Shown: in pieces, positions 7,627 to 15,181 of the stretch | Position numbering within the stretch: the stretch's first letter is position 1 | Layout of the letters: each line of letters starts with the position of its first letter | Source: an uncultured Bacteroidota bacterium | Lineage (GTDB): Bacteria; Bacteroidota; Bacteroidia; Bacteroidales; P3 | DNA length: 51,118 bases | NCBI GenBank assembly: GCA_902774395.1 | Contig: CACYIK010000020.1 | Location: 1 to 51,118 of the forward strand | Reading direction: 5' to 3' | Notes under the pieces: generated by a model | Databases searched by the model: none | What the model was told of the DNA's origin: nothing | Seen by the model: the letters and a program-made list of their open reading frames with translations, nothing else | Made by a program: the position numbers and the translations under genes

Positions 7627-9822
7627 TTATTGTCTGGAGATGTCCGGCAGTTTTAGCAGTCTTACGGTGTGTGTCTTGCCGCTGGCGGTGGTAAGGGTGA
7701 GGAGAATTGCTTGATTGCTTGATTGTTTGAATGTTTGAGTGGCGGAAAGGTCGAGGCTGTAGATTTGATTGCTTGATTGCGTTAATGTGTTATTGCTTGA
7801 ATGACCTTGCGGGACGAGGCGCACCTGCTCGCGGCGGCCTGTGAGGTCGGTGAGCCAGGCGGTCTCCGCAAGGGCCTCGGGACTCGTGATTGTCACTTTG
7901 CCGTGGGTCGGGTTGGGGTAAACGTTGATGGGTTGATAGCTTGATACGTTGTCTATGCCGAGGGGTCCAGTGTGGGGGCTTGTCAGTGCTCGTATCATCC
8001 ACGTGGCCCAGACACCGACGCTGTCGAGGGTGTGCCATCCATCCTGATTGTAGAACCAGCAACCGTCGGAATTGCCGCTGTAGATGGAGCGGCCATGTCG
8101 ACTCCAATCGAATCCCCGACTGCTTTTTGTCTCGAAAATAATCCACAGGTCGGCGGTGGTGTCGATGACGACGGTTCTGTTAATGACGAGTTTTAACCAT
8201 CCTTTAGGTCCACTGGGGATAGTGTGAATGTGTTGGTAGAGAGGAACACGTCCGTTGGGAAGATCTCCACTGTATATTTTCAAACTCACAGTATCTTCTA
8301 CCATGGGATATTTTGTGTAGAATTGCACCGCGTCGATTTTGCGCTTACCGTGCAGACTGCTGGCGGGGATGCGTATGCCCCACCGGGTGACGGTGGCTGT
8401 GCTCCAATAGTCCCACGTCGGTTTTTCAATGGAGGTGCAATGATAGAGCGTGTCCATGCCGAGGCGGCAGAAACGGGCGGTGTCGGAAAGACTTGCTGTG
8501 GCAGGGAGGTAATGGGGGTTTTCGTGGCTGCCACTGCTCCAGCCGACAAAACGATAGCCTTCCTCGGCGTGGGCCGTGAGGATGACGCTATCGGCGTAGG
8601 CATATTGCCCACTACCGGTACAATATCCGGCGATGGTGTCGGCAGTAAAGGCTTGAATGTTGACGGTGTCGCTTTCCTCGGTATTGGGGCGGATGCCGAT
8701 GACGGCTCTATGCCACGCGAGGAAGGCGATATTGTCAGTGAGACAGATGGAGTCGACGGCATAAAAGCCATCGTATCGCCCGCTCCATCCGAAGTTGAAG
8801 TGCAGGTAGTGATTCCCGTCGTACCCGTCAACTACAATGGCGTGGGAGCCCAAGGCATAAACCTCTGTTGCTACATACAGTATGGGGCGGCCGGCGTCGA
8901 GTTCAGCCAGCATCATGTCCATCCACTCCCCATCACTGAAGTCCGAACGGTCTACGCCTTGCAACAAGGGATGATAGCGGAAATGGGTTCTCAGGGCTTG
9001 GCCGGCCGTTCGGGATGAGGCATCCCAATTCGACCAATCAGAGGCTCCACTCTCCATAGCGGAATAGTACATGTTTACTGCCACACCACAGTCGTACATC
9101 AGGCGTGACACAGCATATATCTCAGCATCGCTACTTAGCGTATCCAGCACGTCGGGCATCTGGCTCCACTGGTAGTACACGGTATCAAAATTTTCCGATA
9201 ACCTCCCGATAGGACGCATTTCATTTGTGTAACAGTCATACTCATACTGTCCCCATCCTCTGATGGGCCATTGCCAGTAGTGCATAATCTGCGCCATCGC
9301 CGTCGCCACGCAACCTGTGACACACTGGGGATAAGGATCTGTCCAGTTGGAGTCGAGCGGACACAGTGTATTGTAAGGATAGGACTGTCCCCATCGGGCC
9401 GTCACCATCGGAGCAACGCCACCATCTTTGGGACTGGGGTCCGTACCAGTAGGGTTCATTTTCCATGACGGGTGTTGTGGAAGGTTGTTCTGCCGCGCAT
9501 ACTCCACCACGTCAGAATAGGCTTGAAGAAGCGCCTGCACATGCGGCGGAATGTCGTCTGCCGGGAAGGACGACTCGGTGGAGTAGGCAAGGACCTGCCT
9601 CACCGCATCGTCGGCAGGCAGCAGCACATATCCTTTCTCTCCAGCATACAGATAAAGGTTGCCCGAAAAGTTCTTGGGGGTGATATCGTTCACCACTGAC
9701 TTCATTCCCTTTGAAGAGAGGAAAGTTGAGGCGGTAGTTCTTGCCAACAGAGAGTCGACCTCTCTGGCCTGAGACGACAGAGACAGAGCTGTCGCAATGA
9801 TGAGAGCAAAATACTTTTTCAT
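7627..9822 (-). CDS. C10 (streptopain-type) cysteine protease with T9SS tail
   Basis: The 731-residue product has a signal peptide (MKKYFALIIATALSLSSQA) and a C10 propeptide-like region. The papain-fold catalytic domain has Cys171 in TGCVATAMAQIMHYW and His327 in GSHAIVVDGYDG, followed by FNFGWSG. The C-terminus has the type IX secretion sorting pattern: VYPNPTHGKVTI, a central strand and LLTLTTASGK-like end strands. It should be exported through the type IX system to the cell surface or medium. The sorting domain is interrupted by glutamine/asparagine/serine-rich stretches encoded by octamer DNA repeats (TTGATTGC words, 7706-7740 and 7763-7803). Confidence 0.88.
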   Translation of the reverse strand: MKKYFALIIATALSLSSQAREVDSLLARTTASTFLSSKGMKSVVNDITPKNFSGNLYLYAGEKGYVLLPADDAVRQVLAYSTESSFPADDIPPHVQALLQAYSDVVEYARQNNLPQHPSWKMNPTGTDPSPKDGGVAPMVTARWGQSYPYNTLCPLDSNWTDPYPQCVTGCVATAMAQIMHYWQWPIRGWGQYEYDCYTNEMRPIGRLSENFDTVYYQWSQMPDVLDTLSSDAEIYAVSRLMYDCGVAVNMYYSAMESGASDWSNWDASSRTAGQALRTHFRYHPLLQGVDRSDFSDGEWMDMMLAELDAGRPILYVATEVYALGSHAIVVDGYDGNHYLHFNFGWSGRYDGFYAVDSICLTDNIAFLAWHRAVIGIRPNTEESDTVNIQAFTADTIAGYCTGSGQYAYADSVILTAHAEEGYRFVGWSSGSHENPHYLPATASLSDTARFCRLGMDTLYHCTSIEKPTWDYWSTATVTRWGIRIPASSLHGKRKIDAVQFYTKYPMVEDTVSLKIYSGDLPNGRVPLYQHIHTIPSGPKGWLKLVINRTVVIDTTADLWIIFETKSSRGFDWSRHGRSIYSGNSDGCWFYNQDGWHTLDSVGVWATWMIRALTSPHTGPLGIDNVSSYQPINVYPNPTHGKVTITSPEALAETAWLTDLTGRREQVRLVPQGHSSNNTLTQSSNQIYSLDLSATQTFKQSSNQAILLTLTTASGKTHTVRLLKLPDISRQ
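7706..7803. repeat. Octamer repeats inside the protease sorting domain
   Basis: Two clusters (7706-7740 and 7763-7803) consist of degenerate eight-base words of the type TTGATTGC/TTGAATGT. They are read in frame on the minus strand and give QSSNQ and TQSSNQ-like peptides within the C-terminal secretion domain of the C10 protease. They may have expanded by slippage, because the flanking protein sequence still fits the sorting-domain pattern. Confidence 0.65.
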
Positions 9823-9970
9823 TTTTTTTATCCTTTTGCAGTTACGCCTTATAGACAGACTGCCCCCTTGTTTTGGCTCAAGACATGGGTGGTTTTTAGG
9901 ATAATTTAACTTTATGGGGCATGCGTAATAAATGTCGGTTTATGAATTAATAACATATAGTAAAAATATT

Positions 9971-10001
9971 TTTGTCAGAATAATAAAAAGTTGTATCTTT
10001 G
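9971..10001 (+). promoter_or_regulatory. Promoter of infC operon
   Basis: TTTG at 9971-9974 and TATCTTTG at 9994-10001 are separated by 19 bases, matching the Bacteroidota primary sigma-factor consensus. The expected start of transcription is about 7 bases further on, giving a leader of roughly 75 bases before the infC start. Confidence 0.8.
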
Positions 10002-10081
10002 CAGTTCGATTCTGTAGTGAAGAATTATTATAAAAACAAGAAAGCCAAATAGTTGATAAACTAAAATAGGAGAACCAAGTT

Positions 10082-10651
10082 ATAGCAACACCCTTCAACC
10101 CCAATGGGTTCCGCGGACCGCAGAGAGGCCGCGGCCCGGTCAAGAAAGAACCTGACCACCTGATTAACGAGCGCATCGATGTTCCCATGGTGCGTGTGGT
10201 TGGCGACGGCATGGAGCCCGCCATCATGAACACCAAAGAGGCTTTGCGTCGCGCCTACGACCAGGGTCTCGACCTGGTGATGATTTCGCCCACCGCCAAT
10301 CCGCCGGTCTGCAAGATCATCGAGTACCAGAAGTTCCTTTACGAGCAGAAGAAACGTGAGAAGGAGCGCAAGGCCAACTCGAGCAAGGTCGTCATCAAGG
10401 AGATTCGTCTGAGTCCGCAGACCGACGACCACGATTTTGAGTTCAAACTCAACCACGCCATCCGCTTCCTCAAGGATGGTAACAAAGTGAAGGTCGACGT
10501 CTTCTTCCGTGGCCGTTCCATCGTCTACAAGGAGCAGGGTGAGCAGCAGTTGCTGAAGTTTGCCGAGGCTTTGTTGGAGTACGGCAAACCCGAGCAGATG
10601 CCGCGCCTCGAGGGCAAGAGGATGCTGATGATTATCGCACCGAAGAAATAA
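10082..10651 (+). CDS. infC: Translation initiation factor IF-3, AUA start
   Basis: IF-3 binds the 30S subunit and checks start-codon and initiator-tRNA pairing. The first in-frame ATG (10187) would begin in the middle of the N-domain. Upstream the frame stays open to a TAG at 10067. It reads (M)ATPFNPNGFRG...KKEPDHLINERI, and the INERI motif is the conserved start of IF-3. The only plausible start is the ATA at 10082, nine bases after AGGAG (10068-10072). This gives 189 residues, a normal length. The C-domain is complete, including KEIRLSPQTDDHDFEFKL and FFRGRSIVYKEQG. A non-AUG start is known for infC in other bacteria (AUU in E. coli), where it allows IF-3 to repress its own synthesis. The usual upstream thrS is absent. 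Confidence 0.9.
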   Translation: MATPFNPNGFRGPQRGRGPVKKEPDHLINERIDVPMVRVVGDGMEPAIMNTKEALRRAYDQGLDLVMISPTANPPVCKIIEYQKFLYEQKKREKERKANSSKVVIKEIRLSPQTDDHDFEFKLNHAIRFLKDGNKVKVDVFFRGRSIVYKEQGEQQLLKFAEALLEYGKPEQMPRLEGKRMLMIIAPKK

Positions 10652-10735
10652 AGGTTAAAGGTTATAGTTTATAGGTTATAGACGCTACGCTGTTCTCGAT
10701 AACCAATAACCGCTAACCAATAACCATTGAGAGAA
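10652..10735. repeat. Two-armed spacer element between infC and rpmI
   Basis: The left half repeats GGTTATAG-like words and the right half repeats their complement (ATAACC, AACCAATAACC), around a centre near CGCTACGCTG. The RNA would fold into an imperfect hairpin. The design is the same as in the larger elements around mtnN. Confidence 0.6.
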
Positions 10736-10782
10736 ACCAAGTATATCAATAAAGTATAACTTTTAAAAAAAACAGTAAAGTA

Positions 10783-10977
10783 ATGCCTACAATGAAGACC
10801 AAGTCCGCTGCCAAGAAGCGTTTCACCTTCACCGGCACCGGCAAAATCAAACGCAAGCATGCTTACCACAGTCACATCCTGACCAAAAAGGAGACGACCC
10901 AGAAACGTAACCTCGACCACACCGCTCTGGTGAGCCGTGACGACGAGAAGCGTGTCAAGAGAATGCTGCTTGCTTAA
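10783..10977 (+). CDS. rpmI: 50S ribosomal protein L35
   Basis: This 64-residue, very basic protein carries the L35 signature [14 protein letters not shown] followed by [12 protein letters not shown]. It is a component of the large ribosomal subunit. The order infC-rpmI-rplT is the classic conserved operon. It is separated from its neighbours by unusual repeat-rich spacers of 131 and 186 bases rather than the short gaps normally seen. Confidence 0.97.
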   Translation: MPTMKTKSAAKKRFTFTGTGKIKRKHAYHSHILTKKETTQKRNLDHTALVSRDDEKRVKRMLLA

Positions 10978-11060
10978 GGGATGAGAAGATAAAAAGTTGA
11001 AAAGATAAAAAGTTGCTAGACCTTTAAATCTTATAAACCTTTAGTCTTTTAACCTTAAGA
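10978..11060. repeat. Two-armed spacer element between rpmI and rplT
   Basis: The left half contains GATAAAAAGTTG words and the right half contains ACCTTTAAATCTT and TCTTTTAACCTT words, which are approximate complements. The pattern (purine-rich left arm, pyrimidine-rich right arm) recurs at 10652-10735 and in the elements flanking mtnN. It could also overlap a ribosomal-protein autoregulatory leader for rplT, but I see no conserved L20 binding site. Confidence 0.5.
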
Positions 11061-11163
11061 AACGGAGTTATTAACCATTATTTAGAGCAGACAAGCGCAG
11101 AGGTTATAAAAATTCTGAAGAATTGCCTCACTGCCGCCTAAATGAAAAAACAATTAAAAATCT

Positions 11164-11508
11164 ATGCCAAGATCAGTCAATGCTGTGGCTTCCAGAGCCC
11201 GCAGAAAGAAAATCCTCAACCGCACCAAAGGTTATTGGGGCAGAGGTAAAAACGTATGGACCGTCGCCAAGAACAAGTGGGAGAAAGGTCAGACCTACGC
11301 CTACCGCGACAGAAAGAACAAGAAGCGCGAGTTCCGTGCCCTGTGGATCAACCGTATCAATGCCGGTTGCCGCATCAACGGTATCTCGTACTCCGTATTT
11401 ATGGGCAACCTTCACAAATCGGGCATCGAGCTGAACCGCAAGGTTCTTGCCGACCTCGCTATGAACAATCCCGAGGCTTTTGCCGCCGTGGTGAAGATGG
11501 TAAAATAA
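11164..11508 (+). CDS. rplT: 50S ribosomal protein L20
   Basis: The 114-residue product shows the L20 sequence throughout: [18 protein letters not shown] near the start, [17 protein letters not shown] in the middle and [12 protein letters not shown] at the end. L20 is an early assembly protein of the large subunit that binds 23S rRNA, and in some bacteria represses its own operon. It is followed after 28 bases by rplS on the same strand. Confidence 0.97.
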   Translation: MPRSVNAVASRARRKKILNRTKGYWGRGKNVWTVAKNKWEKGQTYAYRDRKNKKREFRALWINRINAGCRINGISYSVFMGNLHKSGIELNRKVLADLAMNNPEAFAAVVKMVK

Positions 11509-11536
11509 GTATTAACCTGTAAAAAGTCTATTTGTC

Positions 11537-11902
11537 ATGGGAAAAACTGAAATAATGCAATTTGTAGAGAATTTGGTCGAGCGCAAGGAGTTCCCCGAAT
11601 TCAAGGCTGGCGATACCATCACTGTCCATTACAAGATCAAAGAAGGAAACAAAGAGAGAATCCAGAACTTCCAGGGCGTTGTCCTGCAGCGCAGTGGAAG
11701 CGGAGCTACTGAGACCTTTACTGTCCGCAAGATCGCTAACGGCGTCGGAGTGGAGCGCATCTTCCCCTTCGCTAGCCCGTTCATCGAGCAGATCGACGTC
11801 AACAAGCACGGCGTTGTGCGCCGCGCCCGTATCTTCTATCTGCGCGACCTCACCGGTAAGAAAGCCCGTATCAAGGAGAAAAAAATCCGCGTCAAGGAAT
11901 AA
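11537..11902 (+). CDS. rplS: 50S ribosomal protein L19
   Basis: The 121-residue protein matches L19 in full, including the [20 protein letters not shown] region and [11 protein letters not shown]. It lies at the subunit interface of the large subunit. In many bacteria rplS sits with rpsP-rimM-trmD. Here it closes the infC-rpmI-rplT transcript and is followed by a strong terminator. Confidence 0.97.
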   Translation: MGKTEIMQFVENLVERKEFPEFKAGDTITVHYKIKEGNKERIQNFQGVVLQRSGSGATETFTVRKIANGVGVERIFPFASPFIEQIDVNKHGVVRRARIFYLRDLTGKKARIKEKKIRVKE

Positions 11903-11940
11903 ATCCTTCGTTAGGAGTCCTTGTGATATACTTGGAAAAA

Positions 11941-11970
11941 GGGGCATCGGCAACGATGCCTCTTTTTTTT
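11941..11970 (+). terminator. Terminator after rplS
   Basis: A stem of GGGGCATCG and CGATGCCTC around the tetraloop GCAA is followed by eight T residues. It ends the infC-rplS transcript. The next gene's promoter starts immediately after it (11972). Confidence 0.9.
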
Positions 11971-11971
11971 A

Positions 11972-12003
11972 TTTGTGTATGTCAAAAATATTTTGTACTT
12001 TTG
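11972..12003 (+). promoter_or_regulatory. Promoter of phosphatase gene
   Basis: TTTG at 11972-11975 and TACTTTTG at 11996-12003 with a 20-base spacer fit the Bacteroidota consensus. The leader before the phosphatase start is about 80 bases and holds a 23-codon frame (12008-12079) of doubtful meaning. Confidence 0.75.
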
Positions 12004-12090
12004 CATCATGAACCGCAGAATGCATAGCCGAACCTGCGACCATATTATGGAAAAAATACAGCGTGTCAATACCTTATAAACGTTTATGTG

Positions 12091-12588
12091 ATGAGCAAGA
12101 AGATTCTATTTGTATGTCATGGAAACATCTGCCGCAGTCCGATGGCGGAGTTCGTTCTGAAGAAGATGGCGCGTACCGCGGGCCTCGAGGAGGCGTTCGA
12201 GATTGCCTCGGCCGCCACGAGTGTCGAGGAGATAGGCAACCCCGTCTATCCCATGGCGCGCCAAGAGTTGGCGAAGCACGGCATCGGCTGTCCCGGCAAG
12301 ACGGCCCGTCAGATCACGCCGGAGGACTATCGCCACTACGATGTCATTGTGGGTATGGACAAGGCTAATCTGCGCGACATGATGGCGGTGTTCGGGGGCG
12401 ACCCCGACAACAAGCTGTCGCTGCTGCTCGACCATACGCCCGAGAGTGATGTCAAGCATCACAACCGCGACGTGGTGGATCCGTGGTATACACGCAAGTT
12501 CAACATCGCGTGGGACGACATCTATACGGGCTGCACGGCACTTTTCGAGAAGATGAAGGCACAGCTGCCGGAAGACAAGGAAGAGTAA
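12091..12588 (+). CDS. Low-molecular-weight protein-tyrosine phosphatase
   Basis: The start is taken at ATG 12091; a GTG directly before it is possible. The 165-residue product has the P-loop VCHGNICRSPM with nucleophile Cys9 and Arg15. The general acid is Asp130 in VVDPWYT. Both match the LMW-PTP family, which dephosphorylates tyrosine residues, often on polysaccharide-export kinases. No such kinase is in this window. It is followed after 3 bases by the PurL-like gene, so the two are probably translated from one transcript. Confidence 0.92.
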   Translation: MSKKILFVCHGNICRSPMAEFVLKKMARTAGLEEAFEIASAATSVEEIGNPVYPMARQELAKHGIGCPGKTARQITPEDYRHYDVIVGMDKANLRDMMAVFGGDPDNKLSLLLDHTPESDVKHHNRDVVDPWYTRKFNIAWDDIYTGCTALFEKMKAQLPEDKEE

Positions 12589-12591
12589 GCC

Positions 12592-13365
12592 GTGGTTGAT
12601 TTCGAGACAGCGGAGGCCATGGGCATCTCGCGGCAGGCGTTCGACGAGGTGCTTGACATTATCGGCCGTCAACCCACCATCGACGAGTTGTCGACGTTGC
12701 TTGCCATGTGGGAGAGCAATGGCAAGCAGCAGAGCCTCTATGGCTGGCTGCGGGGACAGCATCATGTGGTGGAACGCAACGACTACCTCTATGAGGGCAA
12801 TGCGGACAACAAGACCATCCGCGAACCGCGGGTGAAGGAATGCCTAGGCATAGCCCACGACCTATGTAATAATTATCAATTTTCAATTCTCAATTCTCAA
12901 TTTACCACGGGCCTGCTCCTCTATATGGTGGGGAATGTGAGTGGGGAGTTCGCGGGGTCGGAGTATGCGCGGCGGTGCCTGCATCTGGTCGACGAGCCCA
13001 TGGCCATGGGTGGCCATGAGGAGGACTGCGAATACATAGAGATGATTCTCGGGGCTTTGGCCGCGGGACAGATGATAGACTGCCATGCGCCGGTAGGGCA
13101 GGGGGGACTCTTCTGCTCGCTGCTGCGGTTCACCGCACCGTTGGGCTATGACATCCTGGTGCCGCGCGAGGTGAGACTCGACGCTTTCCTCTTCGGTGAG
13201 GAGGCTGGCCGCTATCTGGTGGCGTTGCCCGAGACGGGCGACGACGCCTTCCTGCTGAAGATGGACGAGGCACGCCTCAACTGCTGCTTCCTTGGCCGCA
13301 CGACGAAGAACCGCGTCATGGTCGATGGCTTTGACTTCGGCCTGGTCAGTCAGTATTGCGGGTAG
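12592..13365 (+). CDS. PurL/AIR-synthase-like protein lacking the SEHC motif
   Basis: The frame opens with GTG 3 bases after the phosphatase stop, preceded by a purine-rich AAGGAAG; ATG 12619 is an alternative. The N-terminus reads IIGRQPTIDELSTLLAMWESNGKQQ. It lines up with the PurL linker motif (LGR-P---EL-mf-xMWSEHCSYK) but lacks the SEHC residues. The C-terminal half (VGQGGLFCSLLRF, FGEEAGRYLVAL) resembles the PurM-C-type domain of the same family. At 257 residues it is far shorter than a real FGAM synthase. Residues about 96-104 (QFSILNSQF) come from a CAATTCT DNA repeat. It overlaps the convergent permease gene by 20 bases. Confidence 0.55.
   Translation: MVDFETAEAMGISRQAFDEVLDIIGRQPTIDELSTLLAMWESNGKQQSLYGWLRGQHHVVERNDYLYEGNADNKTIREPRVKECLGIAHDLCNNYQFSILNSQFTTGLLLYMVGNVSGEFAGSEYARRCLHLVDEPMAMGGHEEDCEYIEMILGALAAGQMIDCHAPVGQGGLFCSLLRFTAPLGYDILVPREVRLDAFLFGEEAGRYLVALPETGDDAFLLKMDEARLNCCFLGRTTKNRVMVDGFDFGLVSQYCG
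12877..12903. repeat. CAATTCT heptamer array inside a gene
   Basis: Twenty-seven bases consist of four heptamers (CAATTTT, CAATTCT, CAATTCT, CAATTT). The length is a multiple of three, so the frame is kept. The same word family appears as intergenic arrays at 37219-37312 and near 48610-48641. Confidence 0.75.
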
Positions 13366-14539
13366 GCTCGACAGTGGAGCGGATGGTGCGAAGAATAATG
13401 ATGTTGTAGACCACCACGAGGATTGCCGCCAAGGCTACGGCGGTAGCGACGATGGGTATGACGGAGCCCTCGATATGGAACATGGTGGACAGGATGTCTA
13501 CATAGAATCCCCTTAAAAGTATTGCCACAATGATGGCCACGGCGATGTCGGCCAAGGTGATGAGGCTGACGGTCTGCTGGTAGAACCGCGCTATGCGGCG
13601 TGGCGAATAGCCGATGCTGTAGAGGTTGACGAAGAGGTCGCGGTTGCGCTGCACGATGAGGTTGAGGCTCATGATGATGAATGCTACGGAGAGCAGGATG
13701 ATGATGAGGGCTACGATGATGACGAAGAGGATGGCCAGTCGGAAGAAGAAGACCATCTTGCTGTTCTCCAGTTCGTCCTGCTTGATGTTGTAGTTGTTCT
13801 GCTCGATGAAGGCGGGGATGCGTTCGTCGGAGGCGTCGGCGAACTCGATGAGGATGCGCGAGGTGTTCCCTCCGTCGGCGGAGCCGAACTCGTTATTGGC
13901 CCACAGGAGGAAGGCCTCGGGGGCGAGGATGGTGTTGATCTTCCCGGAGAAGCCAACGACATGGCTCTGGAAAGAGCGCTGGCGCCCCTTGCCGTAGAGG
14001 CTGATGGTGAAGTTGATCTGCTCGACGGCCCCTTGCGAGACGACGGGCAGCGCCTGGCTCTCGGCGAAGCCGAAGTTGTAGAGGTTGAGGTAGTCTTCAG
14101 GGATGATGATGGGTATGAAGCCGGAGGTGGAGTCCCATGCCCACTCGTTGCTCTCGACATCGATATAGGGGTCGGGGATGCTTTCGAAGAAAAGGTCGGT
14201 GCGGATGGTCTGCTGGCCGAAGCTGATGGAGGCGGTGGACTGGAACGAGGAACTGTTGAAGCGTGCCACGTTCTTGACAAAGGGTTGCTCCAGGATGGAG
14301 GCTATCTCGTCGTCGGTGAAATAGATGCCCTGTTTGTTGAGGGTGTTGAGCGTGCTGACGGTCTTGGAGACGGTGACGGCGTGGTTGCGGAAGATGTCGG
14401 TCTGCTGGGTGAGTACCGGCTTGATGTCGGAGTACAGCTGGACAGAGAGCATCACGATGGTGACACCCACGAGGAGGGTAGCGGCATAGCCTGCAATCTG
14501 TGCCGGGATGAGGGTCTTTCGTTGTAGACGACGGAGCAT
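13346..14539 (-). CDS. FtsX-like ABC transporter permease
   Basis: The 397-residue protein has one N-terminal membrane helix (about residues 15-38), a large extracytoplasmic domain, and three C-terminal helices (LFVIIVALIIILLSVAFIIM, the segment near ADIAVAIIVAILL, and IVATAVALAAILVVVYNIIIL). Between the first two is the charged loop VQRNRDLFVNLYSIGYSPRRI typical of FtsX/MacB permeases, which couples to the ATPase. Such systems act as mechanotransmitters or lipoprotein movers rather than pumps. It follows its ATPase gene after 3 bases. Confidence 0.8.
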   Translation of the reverse strand: MLRRLQRKTLIPAQIAGYAATLLVGVTIVMLSVQLYSDIKPVLTQQTDIFRNHAVTVSKTVSTLNTLNKQGIYFTDDEIASILEQPFVKNVARFNSSSFQSTASISFGQQTIRTDLFFESIPDPYIDVESNEWAWDSTSGFIPIIIPEDYLNLYNFGFAESQALPVVSQGAVEQINFTISLYGKGRQRSFQSHVVGFSGKINTILAPEAFLLWANNEFGSADGGNTSRILIEFADASDERIPAFIEQNNYNIKQDELENSKMVFFFRLAILFVIIVALIIILLSVAFIIMSLNLIVQRNRDLFVNLYSIGYSPRRIARFYQQTVSLITLADIAVAIIVAILLRGFYVDILSTMFHIEGSVIPIVATAVALAAILVVVYNIIILRTIRSTVEPTRNTD

Positions 14540-14542
14540 GGT

Positions 14543-15169
14543 CTATAGGTTAAGGGTGGTGTCGAAATGGAAGTAGTCGATGGGGTCGAGGGCGGTGACG
14601 ATGAGGCTTGCTTGTTGGGCGTCGACTTCGCGCATCACCATGTCGGCCACGGCCTGTGAGGTCTCGCGGTCGAGGTGGCTGAAGGGCTCGTCCATGAGGA
14701 GGAACTCGAAGGGTTGGCAGAGGGCACGCACGGCAGCCACACGCTGGCGTTGGCCGAGGGAGAGGGTGCGCAGCGGCTGGTTCTTCTTGCCGGCAGGCAG
14801 CACGCTGTCGAGCATGGCCTCCATCTCGTCGTCGGACTTGTGGCCGGTGAGGCTGTTCTTAATTTGCACGTTCTCGAGGGCTGTGAGTTCGGGGAAGAGG
14901 GCGAGGTCCTGGAAGAGGTAGCTGAGTTTGCGCAGGCGCAGGTCGAAAGGCGAGGCGACGGGTTCACCGTAGGTGATGGTCCCGTCGTAGTTGAGGTTGC
15001 TGCCGTAGATGAAGTTGAGCAGCGAGGTCTTTCCGTGACCGGAACGGGCGCAGATCATATATTTCTTGCCGTGTTCAAAAAGGACACGGGGCTGCAGGTA
15101 TATGTCGGAGCCGGCTACTTCCGACTCCGACATATATCGCGGCTTGAGGTTTTGAAGCTCTATCTGCAA
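14543..15169 (-). CDS. ABC transporter ATPase, H-loop histidine missing
   Basis: The 208-residue protein contains a Walker A (ARSGHGKTS, with the usual first glycine replaced), a Q-loop (YLFQDLALF), a signature LSLGQRQRVAAVRAL (LSLGQ instead of LSGGQ) and a Walker B (FEFLLMDEPFSHLD). Where the H-loop histidine is expected, the sequence reads VTALD. It pairs with the FtsX-like permease downstream (3-base gap) and follows the DUF4836 lipoprotein gene (12-base gap). The three genes form one operon. The altered motifs suggest slow or regulated ATP hydrolysis, which is an inference. Confidence 0.85.
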   Translation of the reverse strand: MQIELQNLKPRYMSESEVAGSDIYLQPRVLFEHGKKYMICARSGHGKTSLLNFIYGSNLNYDGTITYGEPVASPFDLRLRKLSYLFQDLALFPELTALENVQIKNSLTGHKSDDEMEAMLDSVLPAGKKNQPLRTLSLGQRQRVAAVRALCQPFEFLLMDEPFSHLDRETSQAVADMVMREVDAQQASLIVTALDPIDYFHFDTTLNL

Positions 15170-15181
15170 AGCAAAGGATGT

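Noticed and set aside
12008..12079. 23-codon leader frame before the phosphatase gene
   Set aside because: It has an ATG but no ribosome site or conserved features; it may be chance.
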